Origin: Albizia julibrissin
Taxonomy: Eukaryota; Streptophyta; Magnoliopsida; Fabales; Fabaceae
Direction: 5' to 3'
DNA: 64,000 nucleotides
NCBI GenBank assembly: GCA_037074505.1
Contig: CM073482.1
Coordinates: 9,992,001 to 10,056,000, forward strand
Part shown: positions 44,100 through 56,389 of the stretch, in pieces
How the letters are laid out: each line of letters opens with the position of its first letter
How positions within the stretch are numbered: the first letter of the stretch is position 1
The notes under the pieces: generated by a model
What the model was told of the DNA's origin: nothing
Seen by the model: the letters and a program-made list of their open reading frames with translations, nothing else
Database searches by the model: none
Program-made: the position numbers and the translations under genes

Positions 44100-45390
44100 G
44101 ATTGCCTTTTATCACTTTTTTTTAAAAAAATCGGTAGCAGTTCCCCTTAAAAGTAAGACATCCCAAAATTTCATTAACAAACCATTTCAGCTTAATTCAA
44201 ACAAAACAAACTAACTGAGGCAATTCAGGACAATATCAAAAATTTAAACCAACAATGTTTCTTCAGGGAACTAATATGAGGTTATGATGTAAGCAATTTC
44301 AATTCTTAGCCAAATAGATAATCAATTATATATAATTGGGTTTTCTTTAGGGAATGTCTTGTATTAATGGGATGTATAAATGAACACATTAAGAGTTAGA
44401 GAATGAATTTATTTTTTTTTATTTACTTTCTCATCAGGAACAATAATTTCTATCATGACTTCTTCATCTTTCTTGAAAGAGAGAATTACAAATAGTTCTT
44501 AAATAAAAAAGAATTATCCACAGATTTTAAAATGAGATAATTAAATTAATACAAGTTAAAAGTTCTATGTTATTGACAATAAGTACTTAACATGTTTATA
44601 TATATAAAAAATACTACTAATACTCTAATTCAATTCATTGTATTTAATACAATTTTTGAAATTTGCGCTAAGCAGCTTCTCTTTCAAATTTTGAAAAGGA
44701 AAACCTTGTTCTTTTCTCTTCAAATCTCAAAGGAAAATCCTAAAAATTGTTAAACTTATAATAAATTTTAAAAATTCAAAACTCTGTCTGCATTGTATAA
44801 GCTTCTCTTGAACTTCTTGTGGCTAAGAAAGCAAGCAATATATACTACAAGGCAAAGGTCATAGAAGGATACTATTCATTCCATCATTTATTGATTTTAA
44901 TTTACAAATACATATATGCATTCAATTTAATTTGGATAAGTATTTATCATTCTATACATGATTTTATTTTATTGGGCCTTAAAATACATTGTTTCCGGCA
45001 CTTTAATTTGGTTTTACTCAGAAAGAGTTATTTTAAATGAAAGCATATCGTGAGAAAGGGAGGAGGCCGACGAAACAATATCGTGAGAGAAGGAGGGAGT
45101 CCAATGGCAAGAGAGGGAGGGTGGGAGGAAGGACCAATGGTGTCAAAGATCGAGGAGGGAGGCGGCGACCACTCAATAGTGGAGAGGGAGAGAGGAGGAT
45201 GGTGGTGAGAGAGTGACGGGAGTGAGAGGGAGTGACAGTGAAAAAAGAGAGTAAGGGACGGTGAGGGAGAGAAAAAAAGAGAGCGAGGGACAGTGAGGGA
45301 AAGACAGAGTGAGGGATCGTGAGACTTGAGAGAGTGAGGGACGGTGAGACTTGAGAAAGTAAGGGACAAAGTGAAAAAGAGAGAGGGAAT
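44100..45390 (-). other. 5' leader and intron region of element B
   Basis: The AT-rich part to about 45030 corresponds to the first-intron region of element A. From about 45050 to 45390 the plus strand is purine-rich (GGGAGGAGG, GAGGGACGGTGAG repeats), giving a CT-rich transcript leader on the minus strand. The long open frame across it is low-complexity Ser/Pro/Leu and is not a gene. Confidence 0.5.
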
Positions 45391-45399
45391 GCTAAAATA

Positions 45400-45850
45400 T
45401 GGGCCTTTTAGCGTCCTAAGTTTGAATTTAGGACGCCTAAAAGTGTTTTGGCGTCCCAAATTCAAACTTGGGAGATTTTAGCGCCCAAAGTAGAGCTTTA
45501 GGCATCCTAAATGTTTTTGGAACGCCTAAAAACTCCCTTTAGGCATCCCAAAACAATATAGGATGCCTAAAGGTAGGCGTTTCTCGTGCAAGCAGTAGCT
45601 TTAGGTGCCTAAAGCCTCCCTTTAGGCGTCCCAAAACAATTTAGGACGCCTAAAGCTCCTAGGGATTAGCTTTAGGCGTCCCAAATTTAACTTGGGACGC
45701 CTAAAGTTAGTCCCTAAGAGCTTTTGGGATACTTTAGGTGTCCCAAGTAAAATTTAGGATGTCTAAAGCTAGTCCCCGGGAGCTTTAGGCATCCCAAATT
45801 GTTTTGTGTCACTTTAGGCTTCCCAAGTCAAATTTAGGATGCCTAAAGCC
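45400..45850. repeat. Right subterminal hairpin repeats of element B
   Basis: At least ten AGGCGTCC/GGACGCCT or one-base variants in alternating orientation, forming successive hairpins, for example TTTAGGCGTCCCAAATT with its inverse around 45670-45712. More copies than in element A, with different loop sequence (AATTTAACTT, AAACAATTT). Confidence 0.85.
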
Positions 45851-45962
45851 ACCCACTTCCCACCAAGATTTATAAAAATGCCACCACCTTTGTTTTTTAC
45901 TTTACTTTTTTAAAAATGGATGTCATTTAGAGTAGTAGAATTTATATCTTGTAGTAATGAAA

Positions 45963-47253
45963 CAATTGCTTAATAGTCAATGTTTATAAAAAAAAATTAT
46001 CATCACCATCATGATCATTTCAAGACCTCTTAATTGGTATTGGGTTTTAGACTTAAAAATTACATTTTTATCACAAATAGTAATAAAGAAAGGATGATGT
46101 TAGCTTGCAACAATAATAATAATTATGATAAGGATGTGACAATAATAATTCTGGTGGGTAACAAAATTGAGAACAAAACAACAAGAACAACAAACAAGTT
46201 CCAAATTGATTATTGTCATTTTGTCACAAAAGATTTGGTTCAATGATTTAATCAACACCCTGAAAAGTTGGACTGCCGTGGACACACACACACACACAAT
46301 TGCTTCCTCCTTCTTTCTTTCCTTCTTCCTATTCTTTTTAATGTCCTAAATTTCAATTCCTTTCACACTTAATTAGTTAGCTTCATTTTTTAATATTAGG
46401 GTTAACGACAATTTGGAAGGCTTCTGTGTGTGCCTATGTTAGTCATCTTTCCAATTTTTGGTAGATTTTGGACAAGTGGTAGATATTGAAATCACAAGTT
46501 GACAAGTTTTTTTTTATAAAAAATTATTTCCCCAGTTAAATAATACAAGTTAATAGTGTGAATGATTAATACAATCATATAAGGTAGTTAATTTGGTATG
46601 AGAGGAGTGGAGGAAAATTTTTTATGAGTTCAATTAAAAAAAATTGGAGAAGAGGGATTAAAAACTTTTAATTACTTATTCTTACCATTTAATCTTAAAT
46701 TTTCTCTTTATTAAAATTTTTTATTCTCATTTCTCCATTTCTTTTAAATTGGGCTCATTATAATTTTTCATTCTCTCCATTTCCCTCATACTGATGAGCC
46801 ATGTCATAGGGCTATCAAATAAAAACTAAGCTAAATGCACTATAGGGCAACTAACCTAGGTCGATCTCTGCATGGAGCCTATATTTAGTTCCAAAGTAAT
46901 CTAGTGTAAATAACAAATTAACCAAATGATGCAAGAGAATGGATTAGCTGAACTAACTAAGATAGGTTAAACTATTTATTTATGATTTTCTTAGGTTTAT
47001 GATGGAATGGATAATAGATGAAGTAAATCTCCTTGATGAATGACTTAGCTAATCTTTCTAGTTCCAATTGATTAAGTTGTATTGCACCTAACTAGCTAAG
47101 GACTAATGAATACACCTTCTCCTAATCAACACCACAGACTAGCTAAATTCACCTAAAGACCTAGGCTTCTCTAGTTCATTAATGATATCTAGCTCATATT
47201 AGATTCATAAAGGTCCTTTTACTCTCAACTAGATCAAGAGCTTCAAGAACATG
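45963..47253. other. Intergenic stretch with a possible MITE
   Basis: At about 46590-46797 TTTGGTATGAGAGGAGTGGAGG and the inverse of CTCTCCATTTCCCTCATACTG suggest a short hAT-like MITE. The (CA)n run at 46281-46298 is a small microsatellite. Otherwise no gene recognised. Confidence 0.4.
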
Positions 47254-47415
47254 GACTACTACAAAAAGAGGGAATAATGACGCATATTTTATGGCACTTC
47301 TTTATAGCTTCTACCTCAATTTTTTTTAAGAAAACATATACAAGCTATGACACTTACTTAAGTAAGGGCTACAATACTAGCTTCATGCGCCAATAGCTAG
47401 TGTAGCGCTTGGTGG

Positions 47416-47760
47416 ATGTGGTGCCCCCCATGGTCAAAAGTGGATTGTCATCCACTTCCACCCAATCACCGCCTCTTATTCACTTCCTCCTCCCTCTTTT
47501 TAACCCCTATTTCATCGTCAAACCATAAGTCTCCGCCACTCCTCCACTTTTGGCTCCCTTTTTCCCATCTTGTTCCCTTTTCCTTCCACTGTTGTCCCCA
47601 CTACTATCCTCATTTTTTCCCTTTTCTTCTTCCTCTTTTAGTCCCCATCTCCAGTATCTAGCTCAAATAAAGGAGCATAAACTTTATTCTCATTGTAAGT
47701 GCGTAGCTCCCTTTATCTTTTGGTCCCCACTCTCCTTATTGTAAGCTCACATTTCCTCCT
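47416..47760 (+). promoter_or_regulatory. CT-rich transcript leader of element C
   Basis: Pyrimidine-rich plus strand (CTCCTCCCTCTTTTTAACC, CTTTTCTTCTTCCTC), about 1.2-1.5 kb upstream of the transposase reading frame, the same arrangement as in element A. It is probably the 5' UTR; open frames through it are low-complexity. Confidence 0.45.
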
Positions 47761-48908
47761 CCTTCTTAACGACGTCACCCTACTCCTTTTCTTTGGTCTT
47801 GCACTGTGCAAATATGTAAGTACTACTTACGCCCTTTATCTTTTCTTTTATTTTTTTTAAATTTTTAAAGATGCATGCTACTTTATCTTTCTATTTTTTT
47901 CTTTTGTAATTATTTTTCTCATGTTTGTGTTTGTAATTTTAGCTCACTCTATTGAAACTTCTATTCACTTTAAGTTTTTTTTTTAAATTTTGGAGCTTAC
48001 AATTGTAATTTTATTAGAGGTTAATAGTTTAATTTGCTAAATGTATTTTATATTTAATTTATTATGAAATCTAAAAAAAATTATTCTCAAATAAATGTGA
48101 TAGACATGGATGTTGTAGTAATAATGCTTACGCTATTTCTTAAATAATTCCATGTTTAGTATTTTTTTGCTATTTATTAATAATTCCATGTTTAATTTTC
48201 TGATGTATTTAACTTTACTATAATTTTACTATACTTTACTATAATGTTATTTTATTTTATTTCTTTATTCATAATTAACAAAAGAGAGTTACATTTAGCC
48301 CATTTGATAGAATTTGTTCCTTTTGTATGTTCTTCTAGCTTAAATGGCCTAAATTAGTTAATGGTCTATTTGTGCTTTATATTTTTACCCTTCCCAACTT
48401 TTAGAAGGCCCAAGAAAATATATGAAATTGGTTAAGCTTGAGTTATATTCTCTCATTTTCCTTTTCCACATTTTTTAAGTATCTCGTCCCCCGCTCTTAA
48501 AATGAATGGTTCAAATTTAACATTTTATAAAACTATTTTAATTTAGTTTAATGATGAAGGATTAATTATTACAACACTACTACAAAAATAATTATTTATT
48601 TTTAACACTTGTATTTTATTTATTGGTTTATAATGCTTTCTAATTTACCTATGATATGTGTTGGTAAATATAATTTCTTTTGTTATAAGCTGTGAAAGAT
48701 TACTATGATGTTACGGAATTAATTAATTGATTATTTGTCAATTAAAAGAGAGGATTTAAGACCTAGAAAACTTCAATTTTTAAGATGTTATGTTGCCAAA
48801 TTTATTTTAAAATAAATAACAAAAGATAAAAGTAATTAGTAAGTACAATAATCAAACAACTAACCACTTTTTAAAAATAGGTTAAAGGTATAGATGAATT
48901 AAAAATAG

Positions 48909-51900
48909 ATGTCATATGATCGGTGTTCAAGGGAATATATAAATGGGGTGAAAGAGTTTATTAGATTTGTAATGGAGCATACAAAAGATCCTAACAAAAT
49001 CTTGTGTCCTTACTTTTCTTGTTGTTATGGAAAGCCGATTAGTTCACTTGATTTGCTAGATCATTTAGTGTGTTATAGAATTGATTAAACATATACACGA
49101 TGGACAAGGCAGGGTGAGACGAATGATACATGTAGTTATCGGGTGCATACCACAAATGGTGCTTCGAATGAGTTTGACCCATGCATGTGTGATAAGGATG
49201 ATGATCTTGAAGAAATGTTAAATGCGGTTGAAGGGGTGCTTCATAACTGCCCTGAAGAATTTGAGAAGTTGAAAGGTAATGCATAGAAACCATTATATGC
49301 TGGTAGTACTAAATACACAAGATTGCTAACAGTGTTGAAATTGTACAACTTTAAAGTATGTTATGGATTGAGTGATTTGGGTTTCACCACACTGCTTGAA
49401 CTTTTGCAAGATATGTTTCTAGAAGAAAATGTACTTCCCACCAAGACATATGAGATAAAGTGAATTATTTGCTCTACAACTGGTATGGGTTATAATAAGA
49501 TACATGCATACCCTAACGATTGCATATTATTTCAGAATCAGTATGCAATGTTAGAAAAGTTCCTTAAATGCAAGGAATCTTGATATGGGAAGGAGAAAGG
49601 AAAATATCTTTTGAAGGTCTTATGGTATTTTCCCATTATTCCAAGATTCAAGTGATTGTACAGTAATGTAAAGATTGATAAGCAATCGACATGGCATAAA
49701 AATGAAAGGATTGAAGATATAAAGCTTAGGTACCCTGTAGATGCTCCTCAATAGAAAATAATTTATCATAAGTATTGTGACTTTACAGACTATGTAAGGA
49801 ATCTGCGCCTTACACTATCAACTGATGGAATTAATCCGCATGATGTTCAGAGTAGTACACACAGCACATGGCCGGTGATATTGATGATTTATAATCTTCC
49901 TCCACACTTGATAATAAAATGTAAGTTTATGATATTCTCCATGTTAATTTCTGGGCCAAAGAAACCTGTAAATGATATAGATGTATACTTGGCTCCTTTA
50001 ATTGATGACTTGAAGCTGCTTTGGGAAGAAGGCATTAATGTATATGACAGTTATAAGGAAGAAAGTTTCATTTTGAAATCCATGTTGTTTGGGACAACTA
50101 ATGATTTCCTCGCTTATGGTAATTTGTCAGGATACTGCGTTAAAGGATATTATGCGTGCCCTATATATGAAGATGACACTCATTTAGTACGACTAGATCA
50201 TTGTAAGAAAAGTGTTTACATTGGACATTGAAAATTCTTACCATCACAACATCGTTGGAGAAAGTGCAAAAAGGCTTTCAATGGTGGCTCAGAAGAAGGT
50301 AGCCCACCGAAGATGTTAACCAGTGTTCAGGTTTTTAAAAAGGTAAAAGACTTTGATAATAATTTTGGCAAGCCTTTTGCAAAAAAAATTGAGACAGCTG
50401 GTTGGAAGAAAAAGTCTATTTTCTTTAAACTTTCATATGGGAAGTCCTTATATGTGAGACATTTTCTTGATGTTATACACATAGAAAAAATATATGTGAT
50501 AGTCTAATTGGCATGTTGCTCAATATGCAAGCAAGGAAAAAGTAAGGATAGTGTTAATGCAAGGTTGGATTTGGTGAACTTGGGCATAAGAGAAGATTTG
50601 GCATCAATTGAGCAAGGGCGTTATACTTATCTACCTCCAGCAGCTTACACTCTGTCAAGGAAGGAGAAAAAATTGTTTTGTAAGTTTCTCTAAGGAATTA
50701 AAGTTTCCAAGGTCTACTCTTCAAATATAAAGAACTTTGTATCAGTGAAAGAGTTAAAGTTAAAGAACCTTAAATCTTATGATTTTCATGTGCCCATGAA
50801 AAATTTCTTACTGATTGGTATACGACCTATTTTACCTAAAAATTTAAGAAACACCATTACTAAACTTTTTATGTTTTTCAAGTTAATTTGCAGTAAAGTG
50901 GTTGTTTAAACCAAGTTGCAAAATTTGCAAAGGAAAATCGTTTGTACTCTGTGTAAAATTGAAATGTATTTTCCACTTTCATTTTTTGACATTATGGTCC
51001 ATCTATCCGTACACTTGGTTAAAGATGTTCAATTGTGCGGTCTAGTGTACTTAAGATGGATGTACCCGAATGAGTTATTCATAAATAGATATCGACCACA
51101 GGGTTGTATTGCTGAAAGGTACATGATTAAAAAAGTAAGTGACTTATGTGTTGATTTTCTATCAAATGTCTAAAGTCTCGTCATGATAGGTGAAGACCAG
51201 GGAAAGGAACAAGTGTGAGGGATGTAATGCGGATATCAGTGATTGAATGGGAGCAAGCTCACTTATATGTGCTACATAACACTTATGAGGTTGAAAAATA
51301 TGTTAAAGAACACAAGGATATTCTTTGATAATTATATGGTGATAGGAATGAAAATTTGATAACAAAAGAACACAATCGACATTTTTCAAGTTGATTAAAA
51401 AAACGCATTAATGATAAGATGAAAAGGAATCCTGATTCATTTTTTAAAAAATTGAAATGGATGTCAAAGGGACCGAGTTTAAATGTATTATTTTAAAATG
51501 GTTATGCAATCAACTGTTACACATTCTATACACAAGATCATGACACACGGAGCACGATGCAAAATAGTGGGTAACAGTTGTTGCTGATTCTCGGCATAGA
51601 TTCAATGCTAAAGACATATACCTTATCTATGTACCAATGTCATAATTTGGTGTCACTAAACGCATATAGGAATTATATTATTCTATGTTTAAGGTCCTTG
51701 TCTTCAGATGTAAGTAGGTTAACAACAATAGTGGATTGTACACAGATGACTTAGGCTTTGTTTAAGTGAACCTTTCTAAAATTTAGTATAAAAATAATCC
51801 TTTTATCTTAGCATTACAAGCAGAACAAGTGTCTTTTATTTCGGATCCTGCTAAGAAGATTTGGTTCATTGTACTCCCATCAAACAAGAATAATCAAGAA

Positions 51901-52139
51901 CAAGTTGATGTTGAAAGTAATGGCTATTTGAATATTGTTGAGGATGATCCTTCATTTGAGATTTTGAGGTTAGAAGATATTGGTGTAGTTGAAGATAAAG
52001 ATGAAGATGAATCCTTATACATGAGACATGATCATGAAGAGATGACTTGGGTCAATCTATCAATTCGTACCACTAGGAGACTCAAAAGAAACACAATTCT
52101 CAATTCAACAAGAATGATGAAGAACAAAATTTTACATTA
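48909..52139 (+). pseudogene. TNP2-type CACTA transposase of element C, decayed
   Basis: The frame starts at an ATG (48909) and matches the order of element A's transposase: associated domain (PNKILCPYFSCC), Transposase_21 core (ISGPKKPVNDIDVYLAPL), DUF4218 (DVQLCGLVYLRWMYP) and DUF4216 end (51829-52139). In the same frame, stops fall at 49086-49088, 49284-49286, 49461-49463, 49581-49583, 49653-49655 and 49752-49754, and another at 50229-50231. Near 50487 one base is lost, and a GCAA duplication near 50530 restores the frame. Further breaks follow. The TAG at 49752 sits at the same Trp position, before the core, as the TGA in element A. No activity is possible. Confidence 0.85.
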
Positions 52140-52287
52140 AACAAGAAAAAGGAAAAGATATTGAATGCCTTAACTTTTTCACTTGTATGTTTTAGATGTT
52201 TTATATATTTTTAAATTAATTTACTTTTATTGACATGATTGTCACTGCGTATTAATATTTTGTTTGGTTTATTTAACTTGCAGGAGT

Positions 52288-55200
52288 ATGGATTCACCAC
52301 GTGAAAATAATGATGTTCCCAAGAACGTTGCTAGAGAAATATTTATGGAGAGCGTAACCCGTGGTAGGACCATATGGCCAGTTTGATCAAATTGAGAAGC
52401 AAATGAATTAAGTTAGAACTGTAATGGAATGAAAAGGGAAACCCAATCGGTCCTAACGGTAGATCATTTAATAATTTCATTGGGACTACAGTTTGGAACA
52501 AAGTCCTTATTACACAAGATTGGAGATGGGTGGAGCAACAATAAAGGGATGAAATTTAGGGTCACATATAGGTAGCATGCATATTAATTACTTTATTATT
52601 AGGTTTGTTTTGTTTCATATAATTACAATCTAACAAATTATGTTTCATTTTTTTGTTGCAGAATTATTTTATTATTGAGGGCGATGATCAAAAGAACTTC
52701 ATGCTGAGAAAAGCTGATAAACTTATGAGAAAGTTTCATGCTAATATTGTAAAATACTCATTAGGGATGATAATAAGAATATCATTCATACACCGCCGAA
52801 TTTGTACGAAGGAATCATCACTCAAGAAATTTAGAATAAGTTTTTGAAAACACATACAACTCAAAAATTTCAGGTAATATAATATATTAGACTTTACCTA
52901 CTACTTGTACTCTATTTGTAATTAATATTTATTGATATGAATCATTTTGATCTAAACATGAGTTGAGCGAGAAAAATCACTCCAACGCCACCAACATGGC
53001 ATTCTGATACACATAAGGACCTTTATCATACAAACAATTAGAAAAAAAATGTAAGAACTAATGATTATTTCATATGTATATAGTTTGTATGAATAATTTT
53101 TAACTTCAGTTAACTTTGATCTGCAAATAGAAGAATCAAATTCATATATTATAGAAGTACCATGACATGATTTGTAGGTAGCCAGTTGCACAAATAAAAA
53201 AGGTGAAATTCGTAGTGAAGAAGTAAGAAGAGTAGCAGAATATTGTGTAAATATTGGATTATGCGTTCAATAAAGAATTACCTTTGCTTAAATGATTTTT
53301 CATTTATAATAACTAATATTGTTGTAACTTTTTTTGTGATAGCAATGAATGACACAGGAGGAGCCTGAGCTGGCAAGCTATATGATGATTTGCTGAGTAA
53401 AACATTAGGAGTACTTGAGTATGATAGTCATGTTGGGGGTACTGGTTTTACGGTCACCCAACTATTATACTTTAAAAGCAAGAAGCGCTCTAACAAAAGT
53501 GACTTTTTGTAGCTGCAAGTGGAGATGAATTGGTTCAGACATTAAATGTAAGAACAACTTCACAAACAAATGCGCTTCAAGGAACAAATAGAAGAACAAA
53601 TTCAACAACAAATGCATTTGATGAAACAACAAAATGTGCAATTGAAGACACAAATTGATCACTTAGTGTAGTATAGGGCCACAAAAAATGTTCCCACCTA
53701 TGATAGCCCAAGTATGAGAGATAGTTGCACTTCTATGTATACAATCTCTATTCCTTTGATAATTAATTTATTCTCTACTTAAATTTTTGTTACATTATAA
53801 TTTAGTGAACCTTGATTTATTAATTCTATTTTCCATAGGGTGAGTCGATGTGCAAGTTATATGTCAATCAATTTTCTAAGCACACGGTTGCAGTGGGTGT
53901 TGCCTACAACACCGATAATGATACATTGCACAATTCACTGTTTCCCGACAACACACTCCGAGTAAGGGTTGACATCTGCATGAACGAAGATGCGCTCTTA
54001 CCGATCCCTTCTCATAATGAGGAAACAATGGTGAAAGATGTTGTAGGCCATATTGCTTGGCCAATAGGTCTTCTAGAGCCATGTGAAAAAGTAGTTCATT
54101 TACACTTCTCTTTACTTTTCCTTTGCACTTCGATCTAAAACTACATGATTTAATTTCATGATTTTTGTAGGTTGGACAGTCGCAAGGAAAACAAATTCAT
54201 TGCAAGATTTCAAAGTGTTCGACACACAACCAAAGTCCAAAGTCTTAGTTAGCCAACAGAGTAAGAGAAAAATGACCTTATATCACGATCAAATGGTATT
54301 GATTACACCTAATTTGATTCATGAAGGAGGTCTACAATTATATTTTGATAGACACATCTACAGTGCTCATGGTATAGCTAATCATATCAATGATGATGTG
54401 TTGGACAAAATATTTAATCGTTGATGGTTTAGTGGTTCGGTTATCAACATCTAGATTAGGTACTTTATCATCATCGTTTATCACTGTTATTATTATTTAT
54501 CATTCAATTTTTTTCGTTTTAATGACATTGTTTTCTATTAAGGCACTTGTACTATGACATCTTACTGGATACAGATAGGGTCCAATTCTCATTTGTCAAC
54601 TCTTATCTCGTTGGCCAGCATGAGGGCAGAGTAGATCTGCATGAATAATCCAATTATTTGAAAGATTACTTTAGAAAGAAAGCAACACCAAATATTTTAT
54701 TTCTAGTTCCATACAATGCGGGGTAAGTTATTAGTGGTAGTATTTCAATATGTGTTTTTTTGTTGTTTAACTTTTACCATAACATGATTGTTGAAGAAAA
54801 TTTTTTAAAATATGTTAAGACAAATTGGATATTGACTGTTATCAATCCAGCGGAACCTTTAGGCCCTTGCATTTACTATGTGGATCCTTTAATTAGAGGT
54901 CTTCCAGAAAACTGTCCTAATATGTTGCAATTGTTCAATAGGTAAGCGTATGCGTGTATATGTAAATATTTGCATGTGTGATTGAATAACCAAAAGCAAT
55001 CAGTTTCGGGTTGTTTTGTTAGCGCATTGACTGTATATCAAGCCTCTGCCGCTTTAACCTATTCTAAAACTGCTGACTTTGTCAATAGCTATGTCTGGAA
55101 GAAGATACGCGTACTGATATATGAATTTACTCAAATTGTGTTATTGAACAATTTTTATTCAAAAATTGAGTTAACTATTTTATTATATTGTTGTAGTGCC

Positions 55201-55466
55201 CTTTCTAGCCCAATCACAATGAATGCGGGTATTACATCATGAAATTCATGAAGGATGTAATTACTTATGATATACCGTTTTTTCCTAAAAAAGGTAAGTC
55301 ATTTTAGTTGCAATTCATATTGTGTTTTAAATTTAATTGAATAGTATCTGATAATTAAATTTTAGTGATTTTAATTTCTTGTGTGCATGATTGTACATGT
55401 ATGTAGTATTATGAAGATCAACGTAGTGATAGTTTGACTGATCATCAAGTTAATGAAGTCATCTAG
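52288..55466 (+). pseudogene. Accessory/Ulp1 gene of element C, decayed
   Basis: Plus-strand gene in many short exons. Recognisable parts: MDSPRENNDVPKNVAREIF at the start; IIEGDDQKNFMLRKADKLMRKF (52665-52735); a DUF8039-like block (53848-54090) with HNSLFPDNTLRVRVDI and ALLPIPSH; and a Ulp1 protease part at 54330-55466. The catalytic region reads KTNWILTVINPA, so His is replaced by Asn, and CPF-stop-PNHNECGYY, so the catalytic Gln codon is TAG (about 55208-55210); the Cys remains. Asp is kept in YYVDPL. Stops and frame changes elsewhere confirm a dead gene. The probable end is EVI-stop at 55464-55466. Confidence 0.78.
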
Positions 55467-55997
55467 GAATGATGTGAATATATGCTCTAGCAAATCTCTA
55501 GCTAGCTACTATTTAACTAGCCTAGATGTTGTTTCTTGCCAATTGTTGTGTTGTTTATTTAAGTTGAATTTGTTGTATTTCATTCACAATTGTTGTAATT
55601 ATATTTAGTAGTGATTTTGTTAATTGGGTATTTATTTGTATCATTTTGGAGTTATTTCATTATTTTTTTATTTTCTTTTTTTTTTGGCTGGGGATATAGA
55701 AATTTATGTTTAAAGTTTGTTGTCCACTGTAATTATAGAGTTATAATTAAAAATACAAAAATATAATTAAAAAAAATACTTCATGTAGCTCTTCCTCAAG
55801 GAACGCCATAGGAAGTCCCCACTTCCTGTAGACATTCCTCAAGGAAGTGCCACATGAAATGGTTTTTTTCTTAAAAAAAATGTTGTAGTACATCCAAGCA
55901 CCACAACTTCTTTTAATGGCGATGGGATATATGGCCTTATTAAGCGCCACAGTTAATTTAAAAATAAGCATTATAGTTGCCATTTTTTGTAGTAGTG

Positions 55998-56389
55998 ATG
56001 AATAATCAACTATAATGAACAGTAGGTCTGTAAGGCAATCAATCACTCATTAAAGGAAAATCTAATACAAGTATCAATATCCTGATTACACATACCAGTA
56101 ATAATCCTCAACTACATACATGAATCACAGTCCTAGACACCTAGCGACTATAATCAAAATACATAGAGTGAATAGTAAAATTAGATACAAAAGAACTCCC
56201 CTAAGGCCTAAGAAACTTAGATAGCCACATCAAATCATCAAGGAATAGAGTAGATCACGAGCTCACAACGACTGAAGAACGACTTCACCGAGCCATAGGT
56301 TCTCTATTGGTCACAAAACTCAAATATGGAATGAGTAAAGCTTCGAATAATAAGGAAGAAGGATTGGAAATGGTGGAGGAATATCCATA
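55998..56389. other. Short unassigned spacer between elements C and D
   Basis: No gene or repeat recognised. The last 90 bp and the sequence after 57770 both carry GGTGGAGGA-like purine-rich pieces, but a continuous gene across element D could not be shown. Confidence 0.4.

Larger units (their letters stand above)
40753..45959 (-). mobile_element. CACTA-family element B, internal deletion derivative of the A family
   Basis: Ends CATTACTACAAAAAAG and CTTGTAGTAATG, with the duplication AAA on both sides (40750-40752, 45960-45962). Both ends read CATTA rather than CACTA. It is colinear with element A: left end, Ulp1 exons, accessory exons, then directly the N-terminal transposase domain and the CT-rich leader. 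The segment equal to about 9.33-12.77 kb of A is missing at a junction near 43840-43850, which removes nearly all of the transposase and the first exon of the second gene. The right end (45400-45850) has many AGGCGTCC hairpins. Total length 5.2 kb. Confidence 0.9.
47254..55997 (+). mobile_element. CACTA element C, a second lineage, heavily decayed
   Basis: Left end GACTACTACAAAAAGAG (first C changed to G) and right end CATTTTTTGTAGTAGTG, with the duplication ATG on both sides (47251-47253, 55998-56000). Subterminal motifs at both ends contain GGCACTTC and GCGCCA and their inverses, unlike the AGGCGTCC type of A and B. It carries on the plus strand a decayed TNP2-type transposase (48909-52139) and a decayed accessory/Ulp1 gene (52288-55466). 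A CT-rich leader occupies about 47440-47760. Another CACTACTACAAAAAT terminus lies at 48575, so an alternative left boundary or a nested fragment is possible. Confidence 0.75.

Noticed and set aside
45028..45465. 145-codon Ser/Pro/Leu-rich open frame
   Set aside because: It lies in the CT-rich leader of element B and parallels non-coding leaders in A, C and D.
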